Assembly: GCA_947498415.1 (NCBI GenBank)
Contig: CANMKB010000008.1
Coordinates: forward strand, 1 to 64,000
DNA length: 64,000 nucleotides
Direction: 5' to 3'
Origin: an uncultured Paracoccaceae bacterium
Lineage (GTDB): Bacteria; Pseudomonadota; Alphaproteobacteria; Rhodobacterales; Rhodobacteraceae
Positions 42,608-51,712 of the stretch are shown here, one piece after another (the stretch's first letter is position 1; each line of letters begins with the position of its first letter). The notes below the pieces were generated by a model. It was not told where the DNA came from. It saw nothing but the letters and a program-made list of their open reading frames with translations, and made no database searches. The position numbers and the translations under genes are program-made.

Positions 42608-43348
42608 TTAAACCACGCGGCCTAGCCGCTGGATTGCCTGTTTTGTCAGTTCGTTATCATTGTCCATCAATTTGACCGCGCGTTCGTAGGCACGTTGGAT
42701 ATCCATCAAATTGATCATTTCGGCGACGGGCTGAACATTGCTTTGTTCGATGAATCCTTGGGCTAACTGGCTGTCGGTTGTGGGTTCGGCGGTCTCGCCA
42801 CCTTTGGCAAGGAATAGGCCGTTGCCCATGGCTTCCATACTGTCGACGTCAGGCACGTTAAACATGCCGATCCGTCCGATTGTGGTGCCTTCGGCATCGG
42901 TGATCGTGCCGTCCAGGGCGATGATCACAGTTTGAGCGCTTTCTGGTGGCACCGTAATGGGGGCGCCGCTTTCATCCAAAACGGCAGAGCCTGCAACGGT
43001 GACCAAACGACCTTCGGTATCAACTGTCAGTCGCCCATCCCGGCCATAGGCGGTTTGCCCGCCTGGTGCCTCATAACCAAGCCACGCAGTGCCAGACACC
43101 GCCACATCAAGCGGATTCCCCGTTGGGATCATCGTACCCTGCGAGGTATCGACAAAAATGCCTTTGTCTTGCACGTAGTTCACCGCTTTTGTTGTGTCCC
43201 CAGAATTGGTGGGGTCGACAGCTTCGGTGAGGGGGTGCTTTGCTTTGTATCCAGCGGTCGAGGCGTTCGCCATATTGTGCGCTGCCATATCAAGGCTGCG
43301 TTCAAGTGTTGTTGCCAGCGAAAGGGAGACGAATCCGGTTGTTCCCAT
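42608..43348 (-). CDS. flgF: Proximal rod protein FlgF
   Basis: FlgF is the proximal rod protein. The 246-residue product has the rod N-terminus (LERSLDMAAHNMANASTAGYK) and C-terminus (QGFIEQSNVQPVAEMINLMD, then QRAYERAVKLM). The start at 43348 (MGTTGFVSL) was chosen because GAGG lies 7 nt upstream; the frame extends to 43384. It heads the flgF-flgG-flgA-flgH-fliL-like operon, divergent from the TPR-like gene. Confidence 0.95.
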   Translation of the reverse strand: MGTTGFVSLSLATTLERSLDMAAHNMANASTAGYKAKHPLTEAVDPTNSGDTTKAVNYVQDKGIFVDTSQGTMIPTGNPLDVAVSGTAWLGYEAPGGQTAYGRDGRLTVDTEGRLVTVAGSAVLDESGAPITVPPESAQTVIIALDGTITDAEGTTIGRIGMFNVPDVDSMEAMGNGLFLAKGGETAEPTTDSQLAQGFIEQSNVQPVAEMINLMDIQRAYERAVKLMDNDNELTKQAIQRLGRVV

Positions 43349-43486
43349 GTGAAGCCTCGTTTCTCCTTTGGTTTTCAAGAACAAATCAAAGGAAAGTAGA
43401 ATACCTTGGTTGTTGCTTTTAAACTATCCATCAATATAAAGATTAAAACAAGGTTTAATTGTGCGACTGCAAGGATAGATTACGCA

Positions 43487-45316
43487 ATGAAGAGGGCTCT
43501 GAGCAGACTATCCATTCCTGTGTTGGTGGCAGGCTCTGTCATTGCGCTTGGCGGTGCGTCTAGCCCTAGTGAAGAGGTTGCGCCTGTGGCGGCGCCTGCT
43601 CCGATTAAAGAACGGATCACCGCGCCACGTCGCGGCGTGCAGCAATTGTGGGATCTCGACCTGCGCCGTTGGCCGGAAGAGCGCTTTTATGAGAACTTCA
43701 GTCATCATGTAGATTTGCTTTCACAGACCCATGGGATCGAAAGCACATTGGTGCTGATGGATGTGGCAGAGCTGTACCTTGGCCAGATGATGATTTTTGA
43801 GGCCGGGTCGGTTCTGGATTCCATTGATGCGGTTGGCGCCGATCAAGATCGTCGCCTGATGGCACTGCGCCATGCGCGCGATCTTCTGTCGGGGCAGGGG
43901 GTTGAGGATTTTGCGCAATCGCCCTTGGCCGCCGAAACACGCCCAGATCGGGCGTTTTGGTCGGCGATGCAGGGGATCGCAACCGCTGATGCGGCCCTAC
44001 TGACCAAAAATCTAGAGACTGGCCTGCTCGGGCTGATTTATCAAACCCGTCCGGTTGCGCGGACGGTTGTGCCTTTACTGACAGAGGCTTTGATCGAGGT
44101 CGGCAAAGATGATGTCGCAGGGCAGGCGTTGCGGCTGTTGGATGACTTTCCCGAAATCGCGAATGGGCCAACTGGGCATTACCTGCGCGGACGGGCAGAT
44201 CAGTTGAAAGAAAACGATAGTTCTGCGCTGGCTGCCTATTTTGAGGCGGCAAAGGGCTGGGATCGATATGCCGTTCGTGGCAGGCTTGCGCTTGCTGATA
44301 TGGCGCTTGCAGATGGGGGGCGGGGTGCGCTTTTGGCGGCGCAGGATGTTCTAGAGTTTGGGGCTGATGCATGGCGCGGCGATTTCCTAGAAATCGAAGT
44401 GCTGCGCCGGTTGGCCACGGTCTATTCGCAAAACCGCGAGACGATTGGAGCGCTGCAAACCCGCGGCAAAATCATGATGCGTTTCCCGGGCACAGAATCC
44501 GCCAAACAGGCAGAGCAAGAAGCCACGGCCGATTTGTCTGAGCTGTATAAAAACGGATCCGCGGGCGAAATTCCGTTATCTCATTGGATGAACGTGCACT
44601 ATCAGTTGGTGCCCGCATTTCGGTATTACTCGGCCTTTCCTGACTATGTCGAACGTATGGGGGATCATCTGTTAACCAGTGGCGGAACGGCTCTGGCGGC
44701 GCGCGAATATCAGCGTGCTTTGGATTTGCGGCGAGATTTGACGACGCTTTACCCCGACCTCAAAGACGAAAGCGCGATCTTTGATCTGCAGATGAAGCTT
44801 GCGAATGCTTTGACGAAGGGTGGGCAACTGGAAAGTGCGCGCGACTTGTTGATGGCGCTGAATATCCCGCCCGGCTTGCAAAAGCGAGAACGGGTGAACA
44901 AGCTGCGTGCCAAGGTGCTTGCGCGATTGGGTGATAGTGATGCGCTGCTGCGCACGCATGTGCGCAAACCAAGTGCTGAGAATTTGCGCAATGTTGGCCG
45001 TACGCTGTGGGAAAACAATGACTGGGAAGAAGCGGTCACGTTCTACAGTCGCCTTTGGGCAGAATATCCCGGCCAGTTTGATGTGGGCGATGCCACCTAT
45101 CTGCTGATCGCATCGCATCGCGCTGGAGATGCCATGACATCGGAAAAAGTGGTTTCGGCTTTTCCAAAACTGACAGAGTCAGAAGATTGGCGCATGATTG
45201 CGAAAAGTTTTCTTGAAATGCCCCCAGCTGTCTTGCCGTTGACCCGGAATGCCGCGGATGAACGCATAGAGAGATTAAAGAATTCCTTGGGTCATATCGA
45301 AGGTTCTGGGCTTTGA
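43487..45316 (+). CDS. TPR-like exported protein of the flagellar cluster
   Basis: The protein of 609 residues begins with a signal-peptide-like stretch (LSIPVLVAGSVIALGGA) followed by a Pro/Ala linker. The rest is alpha-helical with TPR-like repeats, for example LTKGGQLESARDLLMAL and ENNDWEEAVTFYSRLWAEYP. I do not recognise a named family. It is divergent from flgF and precedes flgE. A periplasmic scaffold role, similar in idea to MotC of rhizobia, is possible but unproven. The ATG at 43487 gives the best signal peptide; the frame opens earlier. Confidence 0.7.
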   Translation: MKRALSRLSIPVLVAGSVIALGGASSPSEEVAPVAAPAPIKERITAPRRGVQQLWDLDLRRWPEERFYENFSHHVDLLSQTHGIESTLVLMDVAELYLGQMMIFEAGSVLDSIDAVGADQDRRLMALRHARDLLSGQGVEDFAQSPLAAETRPDRAFWSAMQGIATADAALLTKNLETGLLGLIYQTRPVARTVVPLLTEALIEVGKDDVAGQALRLLDDFPEIANGPTGHYLRGRADQLKENDSSALAAYFEAAKGWDRYAVRGRLALADMALADGGRGALLAAQDVLEFGADAWRGDFLEIEVLRRLATVYSQNRETIGALQTRGKIMMRFPGTESAKQAEQEATADLSELYKNGSAGEIPLSHWMNVHYQLVPAFRYYSAFPDYVERMGDHLLTSGGTALAAREYQRALDLRRDLTTLYPDLKDESAIFDLQMKLANALTKGGQLESARDLLMALNIPPGLQKRERVNKLRAKVLARLGDSDALLRTHVRKPSAENLRNVGRTLWENNDWEEAVTFYSRLWAEYPGQFDVGDATYLLIASHRAGDAMTSEKVVSAFPKLTESEDWRMIAKSFLEMPPAVLPLTRNAADERIERLKNSLGHIEGSGL

Positions 45317-45467
45317 AATCATGAATAAACTGATCTCTTGATGATACTGAAGAATAAAAAAGTTCTTATCTTTGGCTGTTTTAGGTAGTTCTTTAACTAA
45401 ACTTAAAGGTTATTCATGTATTTCTTTATGTGGATGCACCCAATAAAAAACAAATGAGGCAGCAGAT

Positions 45468-46769
45468 ATGAGCATTTCCAGTGCATTGCAGACTGGCGTG
45501 AGTGGGCTTCAAGCCAACTCTAAAGCGGTCGGTGGTATTTCTGAAAACATCGCGAATTCAAACACTGTGGGCTATCGACGCGGTTTTGCCCATATGGTCA
45601 CGACCACAGCTTCAAACGGTAATGGATCAGGTGTTTTATCTGTTGCAGCGATTGAACAGCTCGAGATCAACCGATCCGGTGGCTTGATTTCTACGAACTC
45701 GTCTACGGATATGGCTGTGTCTGGCAAAGGCTTTTTCGTTGTTTCGGTGAACCCAAACGAGACAGTGCAAACCAACTATATGCTGACGCGGGCCGGATCA
45801 TTCTTGCCAGACAAGGATGGCTATCTCGTCAATGCTGCAGGTTTTTATCTTTCAGGCTATCCTTACGATGCCGATGGTAACCTTGGCACCGTCGATCGCA
45901 GCTCTTTCAGCTCTTTGGAAACTGTGAACATCGGCAATGTCACCCTGTCTGCGGATCAAACCGAAACTGTGTCGATCGCAGGTAACCTGCCATCGCAAGA
46001 CACGGGCCTTGCTACGCCAGGCGCTGCGTTTTCAACCTCTTCTGAGATTTTCACCGGCTTGGGTGAATCTCAGCGGATCAGCTTTGATTGGCAACCCACT
46101 TCTACAGACAATCAGTGGGATGTCACCGTGAATGACCAAGACGGTAACGCCTTGGGCACGATGACCATTGACTTTAACGATTCTGGCGCATTGTCCGGGT
46201 CTCCGGCAACTTATTCAAACGTGACTTCTGTCGCAACGGCTCCGGCGGCCTTTGCATTTGATACAGCAACGGGTCAGGCCACCATCACGCTGAACAATGG
46301 CACTACGCCGCAAACCATGACGGTCGATATGGGTGCGCCAAATACGTTTGAGGGACTAACCCAGTTCGCAGGTGACTTCTCGCAGAACTTTGACCGCGAT
46401 GGGTCAAGCGTGGGTGAATTGATCCGCACCGAGATTAACGAAGTCGGCACGCTCTTTGGTGTGTTTGACAACGGGATGCGACGGGCACTTTATCAGATTC
46501 CGGTGGGCGTTGTTGCGAACCCCAATGGCTTGATCGAAATGAAGGGTAACGCCTACGCGCTTTCTGGAGATTCTGGCACCTTCACAGCACAAGAGGCGAA
46601 CTCTGGCGCGACAGGTGGCATCACACAGAACGCTCTTGAGGGGTCTAACGTCGATATCGCCGAAGAAATGACCGATCTGATCCGGGTGCAACGGGCCTAT
46701 TCCGTGAATGCCAAGGTGATCACCACAGTTGACGAAATGATGGATGAAACAGCGCGTCTGAAACGTTAA
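45468..46769 (+). CDS. flgE: Flagellar hook protein FlgE
   Basis: FlgE polymerises into the hook. The 433-residue protein has the N-terminal signature (LQTGVSGLQANSKAVGGISE, with NIANSNTVGYRRG) and the C-terminal ALEGSNVDIAEEMTDLIRVQ. Its middle region has repeated beta-rich sequence, as in other hook proteins. It is the first gene of flgE-flgK-flgL. A 150-bp upstream region carries closely spaced TTAA motifs (6-bp spacer) and an AAGAATA motif. Confidence 0.96.
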   Translation: MSISSALQTGVSGLQANSKAVGGISENIANSNTVGYRRGFAHMVTTTASNGNGSGVLSVAAIEQLEINRSGGLISTNSSTDMAVSGKGFFVVSVNPNETVQTNYMLTRAGSFLPDKDGYLVNAAGFYLSGYPYDADGNLGTVDRSSFSSLETVNIGNVTLSADQTETVSIAGNLPSQDTGLATPGAAFSTSSEIFTGLGESQRISFDWQPTSTDNQWDVTVNDQDGNALGTMTIDFNDSGALSGSPATYSNVTSVATAPAAFAFDTATGQATITLNNGTTPQTMTVDMGAPNTFEGLTQFAGDFSQNFDRDGSSVGELIRTEINEVGTLFGVFDNGMRRALYQIPVGVVANPNGLIEMKGNAYALSGDSGTFTAQEANSGATGGITQNALEGSNVDIAEEMTDLIRVQRAYSVNAKVITTVDEMMDETARLKR

Positions 46770-46790
46770 TGGGCGCTATGAGACACTGAT

Positions 46791-48209
46791 ATGAGCCTTT
46801 CCGGGTCCCTTTACGCCGCCGCTTCGGGTCTTTCTGCCACGCAGAGCCTGTCGCGCGTCACGGCTGGTAACGTCGCAAACGCGATGACAGAAGGCTATGT
46901 GCGCCGAGATGCGGTGTTAGTGAGCTCGGCCCAAGGCACAGGTGGTGTTTATGTCGCCGAAGTACGGCGCGAGGTCGACAATGCGCTTGTGCGCATGGCG
47001 CGGAACGAAAACGCCAAAATGGCAGAGCATCAGGCGATGCATGAGGGCCTGCGCGACTACACGCTATTCTTGGGGGAACCTGGGGATAGCACGTCGATGG
47101 CGAGCAAGTTCTCTGTTTTTAACGCCTCGCTCACCAATCTCGTCAATTTACCATCCTCGCAAGGCGCTCAGCAGGGCGCTGTATTTGCGGCCGAAGACAT
47201 GGCGGCCACCATTCGGGACACAAGCAATCGCTTGGCCGTGGTGCGCAACGATGTCGACATGGAAATTCGATATGAGGTCTCTGACCTCAACGATGCGCTT
47301 TATAAGCTGAAAGACCTGAACCAGCGCCTTTTGGACTATGAAACCGGCACGATTGAATCTGCTGGTTTTCACGACCAGATGGATCAAGTGCTGGATGATG
47401 TGTCGGGCATTGTGGATATACGCATTACACATACATCCGACGGTCTCGTGAATGTTTACACCACCGGTGGCGCCGCGTTGCTTGAGGGCGATTTGGTGCA
47501 TGACATCACGTATAATGCCGGTGACGGCACCTTCTTTGCAGGCACGCAGGAAGTCACGCCCCACAAAGATGGTATTCGTGGTATCGAGCATGGGAGCCTT
47601 GCCGGATTTGCGACGCTAAAGCTTGAAACAATCCCCAAATTCCAGCTTCAGCTTGATGAATTTGCGCGCGGATTGATTCAGGCCTTTGAAAGTGCCGATA
47701 GCTCGCTTGCCGTCGGACAGGCGGGTTTGTTTACCGACAACGGGTTTGCCTATAACGCCGCCAACCTTGACGGCCTGGCCGGGCGGTTGCGCGTGAATGA
47801 TGCGGTGAATGCGGGGGCCGGTGGCAGCCCTTGGTTGTTGCGGGACGGTCTAGGCGCAACAGCGCAGGGGCCCGCGTCTGACACAACACAAATTCAGGCC
47901 TTTATTGATGTCTTGGATGGCTCGGTTGGGGCAGATGCCGCAACGGGGATGCATCCTGACACCGCCCTAAAGGATTTTGCGTCTCAACTTGTCACGGCGC
48001 AGGGCACTGAAACGTCGCGTTCTGAAAAAGCCTACAACGCTGCTCGGTCTGCCGCTGAAGTGGTGCAGACGTCACGGCAAAACGTTGAAGGTGTAAATAT
48101 CGACGAGGAAATGCAGCGCCTTTTGCTGATCGAGCAAAGCTTTGCTGCCAATTCCAAGATGCTGACAGCGGTGGCAGAGATGCTGGATACTCTGCTGGCC
48201 GCAGTTTAA
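46791..48209 (+). CDS. flgK: Hook-filament junction protein FlgK
   Basis: FlgK joins hook and filament. The 472-residue protein has the N-terminal ALYA-type rod/hook motif (LYAAASGLSATQSLSRVTAG, with NVANAMTEGYVRRD) and the C-terminal GVNIDEEMQRLLLIEQSFAA. It is shorter than the enterobacterial protein (about 545), as is common in this group. It lies 21 nt after flgE and 12 nt before flgL. Confidence 0.95.
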   Translation: MSLSGSLYAAASGLSATQSLSRVTAGNVANAMTEGYVRRDAVLVSSAQGTGGVYVAEVRREVDNALVRMARNENAKMAEHQAMHEGLRDYTLFLGEPGDSTSMASKFSVFNASLTNLVNLPSSQGAQQGAVFAAEDMAATIRDTSNRLAVVRNDVDMEIRYEVSDLNDALYKLKDLNQRLLDYETGTIESAGFHDQMDQVLDDVSGIVDIRITHTSDGLVNVYTTGGAALLEGDLVHDITYNAGDGTFFAGTQEVTPHKDGIRGIEHGSLAGFATLKLETIPKFQLQLDEFARGLIQAFESADSSLAVGQAGLFTDNGFAYNAANLDGLAGRLRVNDAVNAGAGGSPWLLRDGLGATAQGPASDTTQIQAFIDVLDGSVGADAATGMHPDTALKDFASQLVTAQGTETSRSEKAYNAARSAAEVVQTSRQNVEGVNIDEEMQRLLLIEQSFAANSKMLTAVAEMLDTLLAAV

Positions 48210-48221
48210 CGGAGGCGTGTA

Positions 48222-49304
48222 ATGCCCTGGATTTCAACGCGAATGTCGACCATGCAGATGAACCTGTCGCACACGAATTTCGTGAATAAGTCGCAGGTCG
48301 ATCTAAACAAAGCAGGTCATGAGCTGGCGACCGGCAAAAAGGCAGATATCTATGGTGATGTTGGCCCTCGTGTCTCGATCGCCTTTACCATGCGCACGCG
48401 CGAGGAAAACACACAGGCCTATATTCTGGGCAACAACCTGCTCGACAATAAATTGCAGGCGACGCTCGATACGGTGCAGGCCATTCGGGGATCGATTGAA
48501 GAGGTGTTTCAGAACGCCGTTTTGAACACACAAAAGCCGACCGAAGGTTCGTTTGCCCTGCAGGGGCAGGCACGTGCGGCGATTGAGGCCGTGATCACCA
48601 ATCTGAACCTTAGCTTTAATGGAGAGCATGTGTTCAGCGGTACGACCAGTGGGGTTGCGCCGATGAATGAATGGACGGTGACCAACCCCGACACAGGTTT
48701 GTCACCAGACGATGTGATCCAGACCCTTGTAGGGCCGGGGCCGACGGCAGCCGGTGATACGGCGACGATTATGACGGATCTGGATGCTGTGTTCGGCTCA
48801 AGCCATGCCACCGCAAACTACAATTACGAAGCCACATTTTTTAACGGCACCCCAGAACTAGATGGCGGTGGACAGCCCAACGCGCGGGTCGAAGCGCGGA
48901 TCGGTGAAGGGCGCACATTAATGCATGGCGTTCAGGCCAATGACCTGCCTGTGCGCGACTTGATGAAGGGTTTGTCGATGTTGGCTGCGGTGGATGTAAA
49001 CACCATTGCAGATCCAGCGGCCTATACCGAATGGATGGAAGAAGCGACGTCGGCCCTTTCATCGGGTGTGCAGGGCATGTTGAACATGGCCACCGAAATC
49101 GGGTTTAACCAATCTATTCTTGAACGTGCATCGAGCGATCTTGAAGGCTTGTCGATCCTGCAAACCAAGCAGATTTCAGAGCTTGAGGCGGTGGATCCGT
49201 ACGAGGCTGCAACGCGGTTGTCCGCGTTAGAGACACAGCTACAGGCCAGCTATACGGTGTCATCCCGTCTCTCTGACCTGAGTATTTTGAACTATCTGAG
49301 ATAA
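48222..49304 (+). CDS. flgL: Hook-filament junction protein FlgL
   Basis: FlgL is the second junction protein. The 360-residue product has flagellin-type terminal helices (MQMNLSHTNFVNKSQVDLNK near the N-terminus) and the GEHVFSGT-type motif (NGEHVFSGTTSGVAPM) characteristic of FlgL. It ends in a hairpin shared with the convergent FtcR-like gene. Confidence 0.93.
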   Translation: MPWISTRMSTMQMNLSHTNFVNKSQVDLNKAGHELATGKKADIYGDVGPRVSIAFTMRTREENTQAYILGNNLLDNKLQATLDTVQAIRGSIEEVFQNAVLNTQKPTEGSFALQGQARAAIEAVITNLNLSFNGEHVFSGTTSGVAPMNEWTVTNPDTGLSPDDVIQTLVGPGPTAAGDTATIMTDLDAVFGSSHATANYNYEATFFNGTPELDGGGQPNARVEARIGEGRTLMHGVQANDLPVRDLMKGLSMLAAVDVNTIADPAAYTEWMEEATSALSSGVQGMLNMATEIGFNQSILERASSDLEGLSILQTKQISELEAVDPYEAATRLSALETQLQASYTVSSRLSDLSILNYLR

Positions 49305-49306
49305 CG

Positions 49307-49331
49307 GAAAACCCGCGTTATTAAACGCGGG
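49307..49331 (-). terminator. Terminator of the FtcR-like gene
   Basis: An 8-bp stem (CCCGCGTT / AACGCGGG) with a 4-nt loop overlaps the stop codon of the minus-strand regulator and is followed on that strand by TTTTCC. It may also act on flgL. Confidence 0.7.
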
Positions 49332-50067
49332 CTTCGATGTTGTGGGTTGGTCGAATGGTTTCGACCGCTTGTAAAATCATCTCTTCAGGTGCGCTTAGCT
49401 TGTAGCCACGACCATGGATGGTTTCGATATATTGTGCGCCACTTTCCGAAGCTGCCGCGATCTTTTTGCGCAGCTTACAGATGTAGACGTCAATTACCTT
49501 ATCAAAAGGCTGATCTGCACTCATTCCATAAACCGCATCATAGATGGCGTTTTTGGAAATCACCTTGTTTGAGTTCAACGCAAGATGCTGGAAAATAGAG
49601 TGTTCTCGCTTGCTTAGCTTAATACGCGCGCCAGAGACGAGCGGATCACGTCCGTCGAAATAGGCGGTCACTTCGCCCACAATCACACTTTCCGAGGCAT
49701 GGCCGTGGAAGCGTCGCACAATAGAGTTGATGCGAGACATGACTTCGCCGCCTTTGATCGGGCTCACGACGACATCATCTGCACCTCGATCTAGCGCGGC
49801 GGCAGTATCTGCAGAATTGCGGAAGTCCCGTAGCACGATCATCGGATTTTCACACCCAACGCTGCGAACGGCGCGAATTTGCTTATGTATGTTTGGGCTT
49901 TCGCCAATCAGGATGGCCCGATGTTCACAACCGGGCTGCATCAGGGGCGCAAGGCCCGTGTCAAAAAATTCTTCACCAACGAAAAGTGGTTGAAGCCCTG
50001 CATTCTCTAGCTCTGCTGCTAAAGACGCACGACGTTTCTCTCTTGGCTCGAAAACATAGGCGCGCAT
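49321..50067 (-). CDS. ftcR: FtcR/CtrA-like flagellar regulator (OmpR-type, pseudo-receiver)
   Basis: The 248-residue protein has a receiver-like domain and a C-terminal winged helix (about 145-227) that closely resembles CtrA: LSKREHSIFQHLALN, then KVIDVYICKLRKKIAAA and YIETIHGRGYKL. At the phospho-acceptor position Gly (G55, in AILIGE) replaces Asp, as in FtcR of Brucella and rhizobia, a master regulator of flagellar genes. The start at 50067 is supported by a strong GGAGG site 5 nt upstream. It is divergent from flgI, and the intergenic region carries six phased TTAA half-sites, suggesting that it binds there. Confidence 0.85.
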   Translation of the reverse strand: MRAYVFEPREKRRASLAAELENAGLQPLFVGEEFFDTGLAPLMQPGCEHRAILIGESPNIHKQIRAVRSVGCENPMIVLRDFRNSADTAAALDRGADDVVVSPIKGGEVMSRINSIVRRFHGHASESVIVGEVTAYFDGRDPLVSGARIKLSKREHSIFQHLALNSNKVISKNAIYDAVYGMSADQPFDKVIDVYICKLRKKIAAASESGAQYIETIHGRGYKLSAPEEMILQAVETIRPTHNIEARV

Positions 50068-50156
50068 GGTCACCTCCGCCCCTCTATTCATGTTATTCTT
50101 TAATCGCTACCAAGGATAAAATAATGTTTCAACAATAAAAAGAAAAATAAACAAGA

Positions 50157-50215
50157 TTAACTGTAGGTTAAAGAAGGATTAAAGTTTCATTAAAGCAAGA
50201 TTAAATGATGGTTAA
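50157..50215 (+). promoter_or_regulatory. Array of six TTAA half-sites at 11-bp period
   Basis: TTAA occurs at 50157, 50168, 50179, 50190, 50201 and 50212, each separated from the next by exactly 7 bp. This makes five overlapping CtrA-type TTAA-N7-TTAA boxes on one face of the helix. It lies between the FtcR-like gene and flgI, 59 bp before the flgI start. Confidence 0.85.
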
Positions 50216-50273
50216 TGTAGACTTTGCAAGAATAGTCGGTTAATCCTTGGTGTAGGTGAACAGGAAAGAGCCT

Positions 50274-51410
50274 ATGGAGCAGGACAAACAATTTCCACAC
50301 CGCTTGATACTAAGGTGCGCCCGCTTGCTTATGCTTGTGGGTGCGCTTGTCTCAGGAACGGTGGCCCAGGCAGAGGTGCGTATCAAAGATATCGCAAGCT
50401 TTGAGGGCGTGCGCGAAAACCACCTTATTGGTTATGGTCTTGTGGTAGGCCTGTTGGGGACAGGGGACAAACTGTCCAATAGCCCATTCACCCGTGAATC
50501 TATGCGCGGCATGTTGGAACGCTTGGGCGTGGCCAATATTGATGCTGATTTGCTGAAAACATCCAACACGGCCGCCGTTATGGTGACAGCAAAACTGCCA
50601 CCTTTTGCGCGCCGCGGAGCGCCAATTGATGTAACCGTATCGTCGCTGGGTGATGCATCTAGCTTGCGCGGGGGCACTTTGCTGGTCACGCCGCTATCAG
50701 GTGCGGACGGCGAAATTTACGCAGTTGCTCAAGGCGCCGTTGCTGTTTCCGGTTTCCGCGCCGAAGGCAATGCGGCCACTGTGACAGAAGGCGTGCCAAC
50801 CATCGCACGCATTGACAATGGGGCCATCGTAGAGCGCGAAGTTGGCTTTAGCCTTAGTGAACTCACCAGCTTTCGCATCGCGCTGCGCAGCCCGGATTTT
50901 ACGACAGCGACACGCATGAGGGACGCGGTTAACACAGAGCTGGGCGCACAATATGCGCAGGTTCTTGATCCCGGCACCGTTGAGGTGCGTGTCGAAAATA
51001 AAGCGAATGTTGCTGAGTTTGTCTCTGTTATTGAAAACCTCACGCTTACCCCGGATGCAATTGCCCGCGTGGTGATTGACGAAAAATCAGGAACCATTGT
51101 GATCGGTTCTAACGTGCGCATCGGCCAAGTTGCCATTTCGCAAGGCGGGTTAACAGTGCGTGTCAGAGAGCGGTTTAACGTAAGCCAGCCCAACCCGATT
51201 TCCATTGGCGGCACAACGGTTGTGATCCCTGATACGGATTTGGATGTAGAAGAGAAAGACAGTCGCTTTACCATTCTAGAAGGTGATGTCAGCCTTCAAG
51301 ATCTGGTGGACGGGCTGAATGCGATTGGCGTGGGGGCACGTCAGACCATTTCAATTTTGCAGGCCATTAAATCTTCGGGCGCTTTGCATGCAGATTTGGA
51401 GATTATCTAA
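50274..51410 (+). CDS. flgI: Flagellar P-ring protein FlgI
   Basis: FlgI forms the periplasmic P ring. The 378-residue protein has a signal peptide (LLMLVGALVSGTVAQAE) followed by the family opening VRIKDIASFEGVRENHLIGY and GLVVGLLGTGD. The conserved C-terminal LQDLVDGLNAIGVGARQTISI is present. The ATG at 50274 follows AGGAAAG; a GTG at 50256 is possible. The stop overlaps the flgJ start (TAATG). Confidence 0.96.
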   Translation: MEQDKQFPHRLILRCARLLMLVGALVSGTVAQAEVRIKDIASFEGVRENHLIGYGLVVGLLGTGDKLSNSPFTRESMRGMLERLGVANIDADLLKTSNTAAVMVTAKLPPFARRGAPIDVTVSSLGDASSLRGGTLLVTPLSGADGEIYAVAQGAVAVSGFRAEGNAATVTEGVPTIARIDNGAIVEREVGFSLSELTSFRIALRSPDFTTATRMRDAVNTELGAQYAQVLDPGTVEVRVENKANVAEFVSVIENLTLTPDAIARVVIDEKSGTIVIGSNVRIGQVAISQGGLTVRVRERFNVSQPNPISIGGTTVVIPDTDLDVEEKDSRFTILEGDVSLQDLVDGLNAIGVGARQTISILQAIKSSGALHADLEII

Positions 51411-51700
51411 TGACCGACATTTCCGCCCTCAGCCTTCAAGCCGCAAAGACTGCGGTCTCGCAGGCCAAAGCGTCTCAGCAAGAAGTTCAATCTGCCAAAG
51501 AGTTTGAGGCCGTCTTTCTGTCTCAGTTTGTGGATGAGATGATGAAAACCGTCGATATGAGTGAAGCGGGCGGTGGTAAAGACACCCACATGTGGCGCAG
51601 CTTTATGTCCGAAGCGATTTCCAAAAGCTTGGTGGATCGGGGTGGATTGGGCTTAGCAGGTAACATTCAGCAGATGATGTCTGCCTACAAACAAAGCTGA
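51410..51700 (+). CDS. flgJ: Rod-binding protein, FlgJ N-terminal type
   Basis: The 96-residue protein corresponds to the rod-binding N-terminal domain of FlgJ (AKEFEAVFLSQFVDEMMKTV, then FMSEAISKSLVDRGGLGLA). It lacks the muramidase domain of enterobacterial FlgJ, as is usual in alphaproteobacteria. The missing peptidoglycan hydrolase function may be supplied by the lytic transglycosylase at 58.2 kb. Confidence 0.92.
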   Translation: MTDISALSLQAAKTAVSQAKASQQEVQSAKEFEAVFLSQFVDEMMKTVDMSEAGGGKDTHMWRSFMSEAISKSLVDRGGLGLAGNIQQMMSAYKQS

Positions 51701-51712
51701 TCGGAGACAGCG

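Noticed and set aside
43698..44372. Open frame of 224 codons opposite the TPR-like gene
   Set aside because: The product is very rich in Pro, His and Arg, a shadow-frame composition, and the sense frame has a convincing signal peptide and repeats.
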